A DNA stretch of 64,000 nt from Pleodorina starrii (Eukaryota > Chlorophyta > Chlorophyceae > Chlamydomonadales > Volvocaceae): assembly GCA_030267565.1 (NCBI GenBank), contig BRXU01000011.1, forward strand, positions 2,408,501 through 2,472,500. Reading direction: 5' to 3'. Below, piece by piece: positions 12,421-22,614 of this stretch (position 1 is the stretch's first letter; each line of letters starts with the position of its first letter). The notes beneath the pieces were generated by a model, which did not search any database, was not told the origin of the DNA, and saw only the letters and a list, made by a program, of their open reading frames with translations. The translations under genes were made by a program, and so were the position numbers.

Positions 12421-14166
12421 ATGAGGCGGGGACGGCAGGCGGGCGGGCAGGCCGGCGCTTTGGTAGCCAATGCCCGGCGGCCAACTGGTTAGTTGTCGTT
12501 GGCGGCGCGACCGGCAGTTGTATGGTAGGCCCGGTGCTAGGCTTGCCTGCGATGGAGGGAACGGCTGACACGGTTTGGCGGTTGCTGGAGCCGGGGGGAG
12601 GGTTTCCGATTTTGCGCGAGTGCGCGATAGAGTAGCAGGTCTGGGCAGTAAGGGTTAGGTTATCGCAGGTGTGGGCGGCGGTGCTGGTTGGATTTGCAGG
12701 CCGGCGGCGCTCGCGCGGGCGCATCATCGGTGCAGGAGTGTACATTGCAGCTTAATGGTAGTCGGATCTTTCCGGAAGCCTCGTCTGTCCGTCCGTCTCC
12801 CCTTCCCCCGTTAGACATGCCGCGTCTCGACACGATTATATACGCGTGTGAAGTGCAGCTGTTACCCCGCTGCGGCGGTCCATGGTGGGCCGCGTTGCGG
12901 CAGCGTGGGAGTTTAGTGACTCGACGACACCGGCGCGGCCGTGGAGGCGTTGTCGCATTGCCACACCAGGGCGGCATTGCGCCCGGCGGTGGGGCGACCT
13001 CGGCCGCGCTTTTCGTCGATAGGTTCGCGCGTCGCTTGTGCGGGGAGGACATGAAGACACATGTAGAGGGTGTTGTGGGCGGCGGGCCGCTGGGGCCCTG
13101 TCCTCGACTGAAAGAGCGCCAAACGCGGCTTGATGGAGAACGTGCGCTCAGAAGCATCTGCTTGCGAGGTGGAGACTGCATAGTAGCCTGAGCACGGCGC
13201 GTGGGTTATATACGGTACTAGCACGGCGCGCGTGTCACGGGCCGCTCCCCTGCCTCCGGCTGGACGCACTTTGCTGCGTTTCCGTCGGAGCCAATCTCGG
13301 CCGTAGGCCCCACGGGGAAGCGAGGCCGACTGCTGGCGGATGAGCGACGATGCCCTGGAGGGTCGCATGGCGGGTGGCGAGAAGCCATCTGCGATTTCCT
13401 TTCGGATGTTGGCCGCTGCGCAAAGCACCTCGCATTGGGGGCAATCGTCTGTGGGAAGGCAGAGGTCGCGGCGGCGTGCTGTCGGATCGGCGTTTCATTT
13501 GTGGTGCGTGGTTGCGGCACCGCTGCTGCCTCCCCTCTTTGAGGCGCGTGGTGCTACACCAGCATGCTGTTGTTTCGGTGTGATGGCGTGCAGGCTTTTG
13601 TTGTGTGCTTTTCTTTTGGCAGGATGGCTGCAAGCAGGGACAGATTCCGGTTCACCAGTCAAATGTGTCGGCTTGCGGTTCTAGTCGGATTCACGGGTTC
13701 GTTCACCAGAGACTAGGACGGCGAGCGCTGCGGGCTTCGGGGCATGAATCTGCCGTGCCTGTTATACGGCCGACGTTCTTGTACGGTTTCCATCTTGCCA
13801 ATAATGATGAGGGCGGTGTGATGTCCAGACGGCCAATACCGCAAGTCGGCAGGAGCTCAGCTCAGCTGCGTCGAACTCCAGATCTTCCACATACCGCGAA
13901 CATTACAGGTCTGCGCAGCAGGTGAAATGGAGAGGGATTGAGGCAAGTCATATCGCAACTCAATCTCCCAGTACACCCGAGCCTCGCTTCACGCACCTTG
14001 CACACCTCCCCGGCCCCACATGTAGGATGACCTATACGCGGCACGCTCATGAGGCCAATGAGGCCCATGCATACCATGGGGACCTTAAGGCCGAAGAGGC
14101 CCATGAAGCCAATGGGGACCATGAGAACCACGGGGCCCATAAGGACCATGAAGCCCATGGGGCCCT
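12421..14166. other. intergenic region, no gene recognised
   Basis: This stretch between the ubiquitin-hydrolase-related gene and the repeat complex contains only short open frames with no recognisable domain or consistent splice structure. Its left part should hold the 3' UTR of the upstream gene; I found no TGTAA signal close to the stop. The right end grades into a degenerate CATGGGG/AGGCCCAT-rich repeat. Confidence 0.6.
14047..14163. repeat. degenerate short tandem repeat (GAGGCCCATG/ATGGGGACC-like)
   Basis: About 115 bp of imperfect alternating AGGCCCATG, CATGGGGACC and AAGGCCGAAG words, with a period of roughly 9-15 bp. It lies immediately left of the 85-bp flank repeat and about 150 bp from the 12-bp satellite. 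It shares the ATGGG core with the satellite and could be an older relative, but it does not align cleanly to the 12-bp unit. Confidence 0.5.
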
Positions 14167-14251
14167 GATCACGAGCCTTTAGATAGGCATCAGATAGCCT
14201 TAGATAGCCATCTAAAGTTATGGATGGACTCATCTCAAATCTATATCGAAA
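14167..14251 (+). repeat. 85-bp flank direct repeat, left copy
   Basis: Begins GATCACGAGCCTTTAGATAG and ends in ATCGAAA. A copy with about six mismatches (about 93% identity by eye) in the same orientation lies at 29468-29552. The two copies bracket both satellite blocks and the inserted elements. Internally the repeat carries several AGATAG words. About 55 bp of AT-rich sequence separates this copy from the first satellite unit. Confidence 0.85.
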
Positions 14252-14306
14252 TCTAATAAGATGGCATCTAAATTATTTCCTTAACCTAAACCTTTATTCA
14301 ACCTTA

Positions 14307-16801
14307 CCTATGGGTCGGCCTATGGGTCGGCCTATGGGTCAGCCTATGGGTCGGCCTATGGACGGCCTATGGGTCGGCATATGGGACGGCCTATGGGTCG
14401 GCATATGGGTCGGCATATGGGTCGGCATATGGGTCGACCTATAAGTCGGGTAATGGGTCGACCTATGGGTAGGCCTATGGGTCGGCCTATGGGTCAGCCT
14501 ATGGGTCGGCCTATGGGTCGGCCTATGGGACGGCCTATGGGTCGGCCTATGGGAGGGCCTATGGGTCCGCCTATGGTGCGGCCTATGGGTCGACCTATAA
14601 GTCGGGTAATGGCTAATGGGTCGACCTATGGGTCGGTATATGGGTAAGTCCATGGGTCGGCCTATGGGTCGGCCTATGGGTCGGCCCATGGGTCGGTCTA
14701 TGGGTCGGTCTATGGGTCGGCCTATGGGTCGGCCTATGGGTGGGCATATGGGTCGGCCTATGGGTTGGCCTAGGGGCCGGCCTATGGGTCGGCCTAGGGG
14801 TCGGCCTATGGGTCGGCCTATGGTTCGGCCTAGGGGCCGGCCTATGGGTAGGTCTATGGGTCGGCCTATGGGTCGGCCTACGGGTCGGCCTATGGGAGGG
14901 CCTATGGTGCGGCCTATGGGTCGGCCTAGGGGTTGGCCTATGGGTCGGGCTATGGGTCGGCATATGGGTCGGCCTATGGGTCGGCCTATGGGTCGGTCTA
15001 TGGGTCGGCCTATGGGTGGGCCTATGGGTCGGCCTATGGGTGGGCCTATGGGTCGGCCTATGGGATGGCCTATGGGTCGCCCTATGGGTCGGCCTATGGG
15101 TTGGCCTATGGGTCGGCCTATGGGTCGGCCTAAGGGTTGGCCTATAGGTCGCCCTATGGGTCGGCCTATGGATCGGCCTATGGGTCGGCCTATGGGTGGG
15201 CCTATGGGTCGGCCTAGGGGTTGGCCTATGGGTCGGCCTAGGGGTCGGCCTATGGGTCGGCCTATGGGTCGGTCTATGGGTCGGCCTATGGGTCGGCCTA
15301 TGGGTCGGCCTATGGGTCGGCCTATGGGTCGGCCTATGGGTCGGCCTATGGGTCGGCCTATGGGTCGGCCTATAGGTGGGCCTATGGGTCGGCCTATGGG
15401 TCGGCCTATGGGTCGGCCTATGGGTCGGCCTATGGGTAGGCCTATGGGTAGGCCTATGGTTTGGCCTAGGGGCCGGCCTATGGGTCGGCCTAGGGGTCGC
15501 CTATGGGTCGGCCTATGGGTCGGGCTGTGGGTCGGCCTATGGGTGGGCCTATGGGTCGGCCTATGGGTCGGCCTATGGGTCGGCCTATGGGTCGGCCTAT
15601 GGGTCGGCCTATGTGTCAGCCTATGGGTCGGCCTATGGGTCGGCCTATGGGTCGGCCTATGGGTGGGCCTATGGGTCGGCCTATAGGTGGGCCTATGGGT
15701 TGGCCTAGGGGTCGGCCTATGGGTCGGCCTATGGGTGGGCCTATGGGTCGGCCTATGGGTCGGCCTATGGGTGGGCCTATGGGTCGGCCTATGGGTCGGC
15801 CTATGGGATGGCCTATGGGTCGCCCTATGGGTCGGCCTATGGGTCGGCCTATGGGTCGGCCTATGGGTCGGCCTAAGGGTTGGCCTATAGGTCGCCCTAT
15901 GGGTCGGCCTATGGATCGGCCTATGGGTCGGCCTATGGGTGGGCCTATGGGTCGGCCTAGGGGTTGGCCTATGGGTCGGCCTATGGGTCGGCCTATGGGT
16001 CGGCATATGGGTCGGCCTATGGGTCGGCCTATGGGTCGGTCTATGGGTCGGCCTATGGGTCGGCCTATGGGTGGGCCTATGGGTCGGCCTATGGGTGGGC
16101 CTATGGGTCGGCCTATGGGATGGCCTATGGGTCGCCCTATGGGTCGGCCTATGGGTCGGCCTATGGGTCGGCCTATGGGTCGGCCTAAGGGTTGGCCTAT
16201 AGGTCGCCCTATGGGTCGGCCTATGGATCGGCCTATGGGTCGGCCTATGGGTGGGCCTATGGGTCGGCCTAGGGGTTGGCCTATGGGTCGGCCTATGGGT
16301 CGGCCTATGGGTCGGCCTATGGGTCGGTCTATGGGTCGGCCTATGGGTCGGCCTATGGGTGGGCCTATGGGTCGGCCTATGGGTTGGCCTAGGGGTCGGC
16401 CTATGGGCGGCCTAGGGGTCGGCCTATGGGTCGGCCTATGGGTCGGCCTATGGGTGGGCCTATGGGTCGGCCTATGGGATGGCCTATGGGTCGCCCTATG
16501 GGTCGGCCTATGGGTCGGCCTATGGGTCGGCCTATGGGTCGGCCTAAGGGTTGGCCTATAGGTCGCCCTATGGGTCGGCCTATGGATCGGCCTATGGGTC
16601 GGCCTATGGGTGGGCCTATGGGTCGGCCTAGGGGTTGGCCTATGGGTCGGCCTATGGGTCGGCCTATGGGTCGGCCTATGGGTCGGTCTATGGGTCGGCA
16701 TATGGGTCGGCCTATGGGTGGGCCTATGGGTCGGCCTATGGGTTGGCCTAGGGGTCGGCCTATGGGCGGCCTAGGGGTCGGCCTATGGGTCGGCCTATGG
16801 G
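14307..16801. repeat. 12-bp satellite array, left block (consensus CCTATGGGTCGG)
   Basis: About 2.5 kb (roughly 208 units) of a 12-bp tandem repeat. Unit variants include CCTAGGGGTCGG, CCTATGGGTGGG, CCTATGGGTTGG, CCTATAGGTGGG and CGACCTATAAGTCGGGTAAT. Longer repeats overlie the 12-bp period: the variant cluster starting CCTAAGGGTTGGCCTATAGG recurs near 15129, 15872, 16184 and 16543. A few single-base losses (near 14360, 15490, 16400, 16760) change the frame. Open frames on both strands encode MGRP, YGSA, LWVG or HRPT repeats only because the period is a multiple of three and the unit has no stop codon. Confidence 0.95.
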
Positions 16802-16807
16802 AATCCG

Positions 16808-16875
16808 GAGGTCGTCGGTTCGAAACCCGGTGGACCATTTATCGTTTGACCGGAGAACGCCGGTTCAAATCCTTC
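16808..16875 (+). repeat. tandem pair of tRNA T-arm/B-box-like sequences
   Basis: Two related segments about 45 bp apart contain GGTTCGAAACC (16817-16827) and GGTTCAAATCC (16862-16872). Both fit the RNA polymerase III B-box consensus and are preceded by GGAGGTCGTC and GGAGAACGCC. No complete tRNA cloverleaf can be drawn, because the 5' side is satellite. They look like tRNA or SINE remnants at the left edge of the helicase element. An AT-rich stretch follows. Confidence 0.5.
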
Positions 16876-16976
16876 GCGACACTCTTCTTAATTAAAATTT
16901 ATTTTCCAAAAGACCAGGAGCCTGTTACTGCTTTGTTAGTAGCAGCACTGCAGCAACGACGCTGAAGTGCTGCCCC

Positions 16977-19900
16977 ATGCTCCGCGCCCACCGTGCGAGC
17001 AGATTCCATACCAATTGCTGCAAATGTGTGCAGCGAAATGTGAGCAATACGGCTGCCTGGCTGGCTGCACGGAAGCGCCGGGCCTTCATGAACGGTAGTA
17101 CAGTACAGCGCGCACACAAGTGCTGGGTGGGTGTGTTGGGAGGCATGCGGCCCGGGAGTGACAGAACAAGCGGGGGCAGCGCCGCGCAGCTGGCCGGAGT
17201 GCTCCTGCTGAGGTGGCAACAGCGGCAGGGGCTTGTGCCGGTGGGGGAGGGCAGCGACGCCACCATTCCGCTGCAGGTGTGCTGCACACAGTACAGGACG
17301 GGATAGCCCCATAGCACCAGGCCTATAGCCCCTACCACCTACCCCGTTTACCTACAGCCCTCCCTCCGCCCCCCCCCCTATCCCACAGGAATCACTGGAC
17401 ACACCTGCAGGCACGGAATCGGCTGGAGACGTGCACGCGCGTCAGGCGCAGGAGGTGCAGGAGCAGGCGGAACGCGGGGCACATGACAGCAGTACACTCC
17501 ATGCCCGGCAGCGCAGCACGTACGAGGTGTCACGCTGGAACCTCGCACACGCCTGCAACGTGCAGACCATCCACACCACACTGCCCTCCACCGCCGCGGC
17601 ACTACACCTCATCGAGGGGCGGGGCAGCTACGAGTCGTACAGCAGCCAGCCGATTGACTACCGGGTCTTCCAGCACCCACTGCTGGCTCACGAGGAGGCG
17701 ATCGGGCCGCCGCCCCCGGATGTAGACATCGAGCTGACGCCTGCACACCGTGACGCTCCCATGGAAGATGCGAGCGTGCCGGAACAGATCGAGGCCCTGT
17801 ACAGCGGCGGTGAGGCCGCCCACACCAGCGCACCCGCCCAGCCCGGCGACGAGATGCTGGTGGTCACCCGGCACACCGACTACATGCTGCGCGGGCCTGA
17901 CTACGCCCACCTGTGCCCAGTCATTTTCTTCATGCTGCATTACAAGGTACAGTACAGTACTCGCGGGCCAAATAATGCAAAGCTGCCATCATATGCCAAC
18001 CGTGCCACCGCTCCCTCCCACAACACCACACATGACCGTACTAACGCAACCCGCTCAATTCCCCCTGCCCGCCCGCAGCGAAAACTGCACCCCGACGAGG
18101 CCGCGCCGCCGCACCCGCTGGACCCGAGGCACCCGCAGGCCGAGACGCACAGCTGGGTGCACCGCCGGCATTTCGCAACGCCGCAGCCGCTGAACGATCC
18201 GCCAATCCGCCCCAGCAATGACAGCCCGCCGGCACAGCGGGACGCCTATGCCGCCTTTGCACTGGGTAACTTCGCCGCATACAGCGACGATAACCAGCTG
18301 GACCTCAGCAGCGGCCTGTGGGCGGCGTACCAGCGGTACTTCTGCAGCGACGCTGCCACATCACCCACAGCACCCCTGGAGCTGCAGATCGCACGGCACA
18401 TGCTGGACAACGCGGACAGCCTCGCACAGGTGCGGGCACACGCAGATGAGCAGCGGCTACTCCGGGCACGTGCAGATCAGGACGTCATGCGGCAGGCCGA
18501 GACAGCGCTCATGGAGGACGTGGAAGGCGAGGAGTTTGTGGTGCCAACCGGTGCCGATGAGGAGGACGACGCGACGACCGAGCCGCACACTACCCGCCAC
18601 AGTGACGCCGCCTGGCGGAACCACGTTCTGGAGGACAACGCCCATACACGGCTGCACGATACGTATCTGCATCCGCCACGCACCATCACAGGCCAGCACG
18701 ACCGCGAAAAACACTATATCGAGGCGGCGCTGAAGCCCCTGCCGGACTCAGCAGAGTCCTATGCGGCGGCGCCGCCACAGAGCGACCTCCGTGACGGCCC
18801 GGAGTACAGCGATGCTATGCTGGAAAATATGCTGGAGCAGCAGCTTAAGTACGACCCCACCGACCCATCTGCCTCCTCGCCGCTCACGCTCCGCCTCGTC
18901 CATGCTGGCACCTCTAACGTCCGCGCACAGCTCTTCCTGCTGCAGCGCCAGACCGCCGAGTACCCCACGCCGGCGTCCGGCAACGAGCCGCCGCCATACG
19001 TGCTCCTCCCACCCGACAGCCGGCCCAGCACCGATGACACCGCACGCCTTTTCACGCTCTCGGACGAGCAGGCCCGCGTCTTCAAGCTATATGCGGCGAT
19101 CCTCCACGCTGAAAATGCAGGTCACCGCCAGGAACCCCTCACGGCCATCCTCACTGGCAAGGCAGGCACCGGCAAGAGCCGAGTGTTCCACGCCATCCTG
19201 TGGCACGCCTTCCAGCACGGCTTCCACCACTTGGTCGCAGTTGTCAGCTACACCTGGCGCGCCGCCCTGCACGACACCACGCCCGCCAATATCGGTGTCA
19301 GCACCACCACGTTCTTCCGTGTGCACGGCACCAAGCCACCCAGCGACACGGCGCGCATGCAGGTCGCGGCACGGCTCAACGGCGTACGGCTCATCCTCCT
19401 GGACGAGTTCAGCTGCTGCAGCCCCCCGCACTGGGCGCGGATCGTCGCCGTCGTACACACTGTGCGCGGCGCCCTACGGCCCGACGATATAGCCGTGCAC
19501 GACGGCGTACTGGCAGGCCTGCACGGCCTCCTCGCAGGCGACCCGCCGCAGCTGTCACAACCTGGAGCGCCCGCAATGCACACCGGTGAGTGTAACCGAG
19601 ACAACAGGGAAGTGGGGCATGAAAGTGGGCAGGTACTCATCGACAACAGAGCACAGGGACACAGCATCCAACCAGCGAGGAAACAAACACAAAAGAATAC
19701 ACCTAACTGCATCCTGACCTCCTCTCCTCGATCGTACACCCCAACCCACAGGTGCACACGCCCACAACCTCCTGGAGCAGCGTGCACACGCACTGCCGTC
19801 GCATGCCGCCGCCCCCGCCGCCGCCACCACCTCAACCACTGCACACCCCGTCAGCCAGCAGCAGCCCGGCGAGCCAACACCGCTCGTTCAGCTTCTGCAG

Positions 19901-21229
19901 TTGCTCCGGAACCCGGGCGGTAGCGCAGTTGAGCTCGGCGTGCAGCTCTGGCGCGCCATCCCACACGCCTTCCTACTCACAAAGCCCTTCCGCCAGACCG
20001 ACACCGACCAGCACCCCAACCTGCTGGAGATCGCCGAGATCTTCAACGGCCGGGGAGAGGCCAGCCCCGCACAAGTGGATTCCGCCTGCGACCAGCTGAA
20101 CAAACGCACACTGAAGCCTACGGACCTCGCACAGCATGGCCCGCCCAAAGTCGTCGTCCTCCGGCACAGCGTCCGTCTGGCACTGCTGCCACACCTCCTG
20201 CGTCTGCATGCCGCCCACGCAAAACAGCCGCTGTTCATTTGGCGCAGCGTCGACCTGACGCCCGAGGGCGGTGCACTATCAGCATCCGTCTTCCAAGAGC
20301 TCGAGCGGCTGGGCGGCTCCGAGAACGATGGCGCCGTCCCGACAGTCTGCGCCTTCTTCCCGGGCATCCAGTACAACCTCACCACCACCACCAATCCCGC
20401 CCTCCGCCACGTCCACAACAACGTGGCGACTGGCACCGGGATGGTGCTCGACCCCCGCGAGCCACCTTTGGCCGGCAGCACCGTGGTGCACGTCCTACGA
20501 TACCCACCCCGCGCCATCATCATTCGCCCGGACGGCCTGGACAATAGCATCCGCATCGGGCACCTGCAGGTACGCCGTTTCTACACAACCACAGGGACAA
20601 AACGCAACGGGGAACGGGGAAAAAGCAAGCCGAACGAAGCAAGCCACAATGGGCAAACGGAAAGCGTCAAAGACCAAGCAACTAGCAGAAGGAAACTACA
20701 CACAAAAAGCCATCCGACCAACCACATCCAAACGCCCACCCGCCCCCGTGCTCCCTTGTGCCAGGCTGGCGAAATCGTGGTCGCCCCCATCACTGTCCAG
20801 TTCACGCCACACAGTGCCCAAAACCCGCAGCCCATCCGCCGCTATGGCTTCCCGCTGGAGCCTGCGTACGCCGCGACGGACTACTACGTCCAGGGAGCCA
20901 CCTTCCGTGGATTCTGGGTAGCGCACCTGGCCAAACCCCCGACCGGATCCTACCACCGCGCGTCCCTGTACGTCCTCCCAACGCGCTTCACTTCCCTGGC
21001 TAATTTCTTCCTCCTCACACCGCTGTGGCCCGCTCACGACCCGGAACACCACGAGGAGAAAAAGGTCAAACAGCGCTTCCGCAAACTGGCGGGCCGCGAC
21101 CCCGATCTCGCGGCCGAGTGGGAGCGCCTCACGCTGTTGGCGGACCGCACGGCCCACCAGTACGACACCATACTGCTGGCGTACCAGCGCGCCGGAATGG
21201 TGCAGCAACCCGGCGGCGCCGCTGCCTAG
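16977..21229 (+). CDS. PIF1-like DNA helicase of a Helitron-type element
   Basis: Exons by splice phase: 17389-17946, 18079-19585, 19752-20569, 20765-21229 (TAG), about 1115 codons. An upstream exon ending at 17276 (open from about 16926, first ATG 16977) joins in phase but is less certain. Seen: Walker A GKAGTGKS (codons 19156-19179), Walker B LILLDEF (Asp-Glu at 19402-19407), a motif-III-like AGDPPQLSQP (about 19531-19560), and a C-terminal YYVQGATF block near 20880 resembling the helicase motif-V region. Upstream of the helicase, HPQAETHSW followed by a Tyr/Ala-rich block resembles the region before the helicase in Helitron RepHel proteins. No HUH nuclease was found, so the element may be truncated or depend on another copy. 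No frame-breaking lesion was seen in the helicase exons. Confidence 0.7.
17062..17120 (+). repeat. short dispersed repeat, copy 1 (partner near 21782)
   Basis: The stretch starting GCTGCACGGAAG and containing CTTCATGAACGGTA recurs, diverged, at 21782-21838 in the same orientation. The copies sit near the two ends of the helicase element. Copy 1 overlaps the putative first helicase exon, which lowers confidence in that exon. Confidence 0.6.
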
Positions 21230-21239
21230 TGCCGACAAA

Positions 21240-21560
21240 TCGGAGGTGCATGCCGACCTGTGGAGCACCCCGAACCATGGGGTGGAGCGGCGTGGAACAT
21301 GGGCCACAGCAAGTCGGGCCGGAGAATGGGGTGGAGCCGGGCACAGCATGGGGCGACACGGGACGGCGAGGACCATCGGCTGGAGCGGGGTGGACCATGC
21401 CACAAGGCGGGGCGGGGCGGAGCATGGGGCGACGCAAAGCGGGCCAACGCATGGAGCGAGGCGGGGCGGGGCGAAGCATGGGGCAATGCAAAGCGGGGCG
21501 GAGCATCACGCGGGGCGGAGCACAACACAGCATGAGGCGAGGGGAGCCGCAGGGAGCACA
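21240..21560 (+). repeat. GC-rich degenerate tandem repeat downstream of the helicase
   Basis: Irregular repeats built from GGGGCGGAGCATGGGGC, GCAAAGCGGGC and similar words, directly after the helicase stop. Open frames here are repeat artefacts. It is probably part of the 3' non-coding region of the element. Confidence 0.5.
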
Positions 21561-21781
21561 ACGACCGCAGGGAGGACGCTGCAAATGCCCACATTATTGA
21601 GGGTGAACACGTCATCAACGAAGCGGGAGGTGAACTGAAACCGGGTGGGCCGGACACACGCATAACTGCTGTCAGTCATGTCATACACACCTGGGGAGCA
21701 TGGGGTCGAACGGCACGGAGCATAGGCTGGGGCGACGCCGACTGCAAGAGTCCCCCTTCGCCTGTCCGCCCTGCTTGCCCC

Positions 21782-21838
21782 GCTGCACGGAAGTGCCCAG
21801 TCTTCATGAACGGTACTATGCAGCACGCATAACAGGCG
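21782..21838 (+). repeat. short dispersed repeat, copy 2 (partner near 17062)
   Basis: Diverged copy of 17062-17120, sharing GCTGCACGGAAG and CTTCATGAACGGTA in direct orientation. Confidence 0.6.
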
Positions 21839-21892
21839 CTTGCGCTTGTGTGCCGGAACGGCACGGACCATGGGACGAGGCGGGCCAAAACG

Positions 21893-21966
21893 GAGCGCTT
21901 GCGCTTGCGGTTGCAGTTGCGGTTTTCGTTTCGGTTGCGGTTGCACTTGCGCTTGCGGTTGCGCCG
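21893..21966 (+). repeat. hexameric tandem repeat (GCGGTT/GCGCTT-like)
   Basis: Roughly a dozen imperfect hexamers of the form GCGGTT, GCAGTT, GCGCTT and TCGGTT, about 50 bp left of the right boundary of the helicase element. It is a simple-sequence tract that may belong to the element's 3' end. Confidence 0.7.
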
Positions 21967-22017
21967 CGAAAGGGATTTGCTAAGCGAGCCCAAAGGGCGA
22001 GCCGAAGGCCAGTATGG

Positions 22018-22022
22018 GTCGG
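22018..22022. other. target-site duplication GTCGG, left copy
   Basis: The 5 bp GTCGG directly precede the TG terminus at 22023. The same 5 bp directly follow the CA terminus at 24518. GTCGG is part of the satellite unit, so the retroelement integrated into satellite DNA. Because the target is repetitive, a chance match is more likely than usual. Confidence 0.6.
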
Positions 22023-22091
22023 TGTAGTATCACATGGATCAATATGGGGCCTTCTCTGACATCCAACATGGGCCTTCTTTGGTGTGATACA
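22023..22091 (+). repeat. short 5' LTR-like terminus (TGTAGTATCACA...TGTGATACAAG)
   Basis: A 69-bp segment whose ends are imperfect inverted repeats (GTATCACA against TGTGATAC). Its last bases match the end of the 3' LTR (GTGATACAA). Its interior does not resemble the 334-bp 3' LTR. It is either a heavily deleted 5' LTR or the LTR of a separate miniature (TRIM-like) element. Confidence 0.55.
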
Positions 22092-22267
22092 AGAAATGGT
22101 ATCTAGACCAGACCCCGTATGGGTTCGAATCCCCCGAATCACTTGATTAGCGGGCGGCGCTTAGTATTTGGGAGGTGACAGGCCTCGAAGATTTCTCCGT
22201 TAGGGTCTGAATCCTGTCCCGGACGTCGGGTGCGGGGACGCCTGTTGAGGGGGGTTAATTGTAGTAT

Positions 22268-22605
22268 CCGTTGACTTCCCTGACTCGAAAGGACGCTTTT
22301 ACGACCGCGAACGCTTGGACGCCTGATTGCCAAGCTGCGTTCGAAGCGATCAAGCGCGCTGTTGCTGATGACATCGTGCTGTCTTTTCCTGATTACTCCC
22401 AACCATTTCGCGTTGAGCTGGTGTCTGACGCGTCCCTTCACGGTTCGGGAGCTGTCCTTCTTCAAAACGGACGACCTGTTGCTTTCGCGAGCCAAAAATT
22501 CTCCCCTGCAGAGCGTAACTACACTACGGGCGAGCAAGAACTTCTTGCGGTCATCCATGCCTTGCGTGAATGGCGGTGCTACCTTGAGGGTCGCCGTCTC
22601 TGCAC
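22268..22605 (+). pseudogene. gypsy reverse transcriptase C-terminus / RNase H fragment
   Basis: The frame opens at PLTSLTRKD, the family-typical link between reverse transcriptase and RNase H. It continues through VSDASLHGSGAVL, PVAFASQKFSPAE and TGEQELLAVIHALREWR, which are RNase H hallmarks, to YLEGRR. It then leaves the frame. The second half of RNase H and the linker before integrase are missing, so an internal deletion with frame change separates it from the integrase frame. It is truncated on both sides and non-functional. Confidence 0.85.
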
Positions 22606-22614
22606 GTTGCTATC

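Larger units (their letters stand above)
16802..22012 (+). mobile_element. helicase-encoding (Helitron-like) transposable element inserted in the satellite
   Basis: Non-satellite DNA that interrupts the array. The satellite word TATGGG ends at 16801 and reappears at 22013-22018, so TATGGG may be a target duplication or simply repeated target sequence. The cargo is one multi-exon PIF1-type helicase gene (about 16977-21229). The left end carries two tRNA-T-arm-like B boxes. The right end carries a GC-rich tandem region, a GCGGTT-type hexamer run and a small GCCC-AAA-GGGC hairpin just inside the boundary CCAG|T. This resembles a Helitron 3' end (hairpin then CTRR|T), but the terminus is not canonical and I see no HUH Rep domain, so class assignment is tentative. 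Confidence 0.6.

Noticed and set aside
14339..16701. Long open frames in the left satellite block
   Set aside because: Same periodicity artefact; several single-base indels shift the frames.
14307..16801. CRISPR array
   Set aside because: Repeats are directly contiguous with a 12-bp period and no unique spacers, and the genome is eukaryotic.
16808..16875. Functional tRNA gene
   Set aside because: Only T-arm-like parts are present; the expected 5' half is satellite DNA and stems do not pair.
17062..21838. Terminal inverted repeats of a DNA transposon
   Set aside because: The matching segments are in direct, not inverted, orientation and are not at the element boundaries.
22080..22150. tRNA gene around GGGTTCGAATCCC
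   Set aside because: A T-arm-like core and a weak outer GTGAT/ATCAC pairing are present, but D-arm and anticodon arm cannot be drawn. It lies where a primer-binding region of an LTR element is expected.
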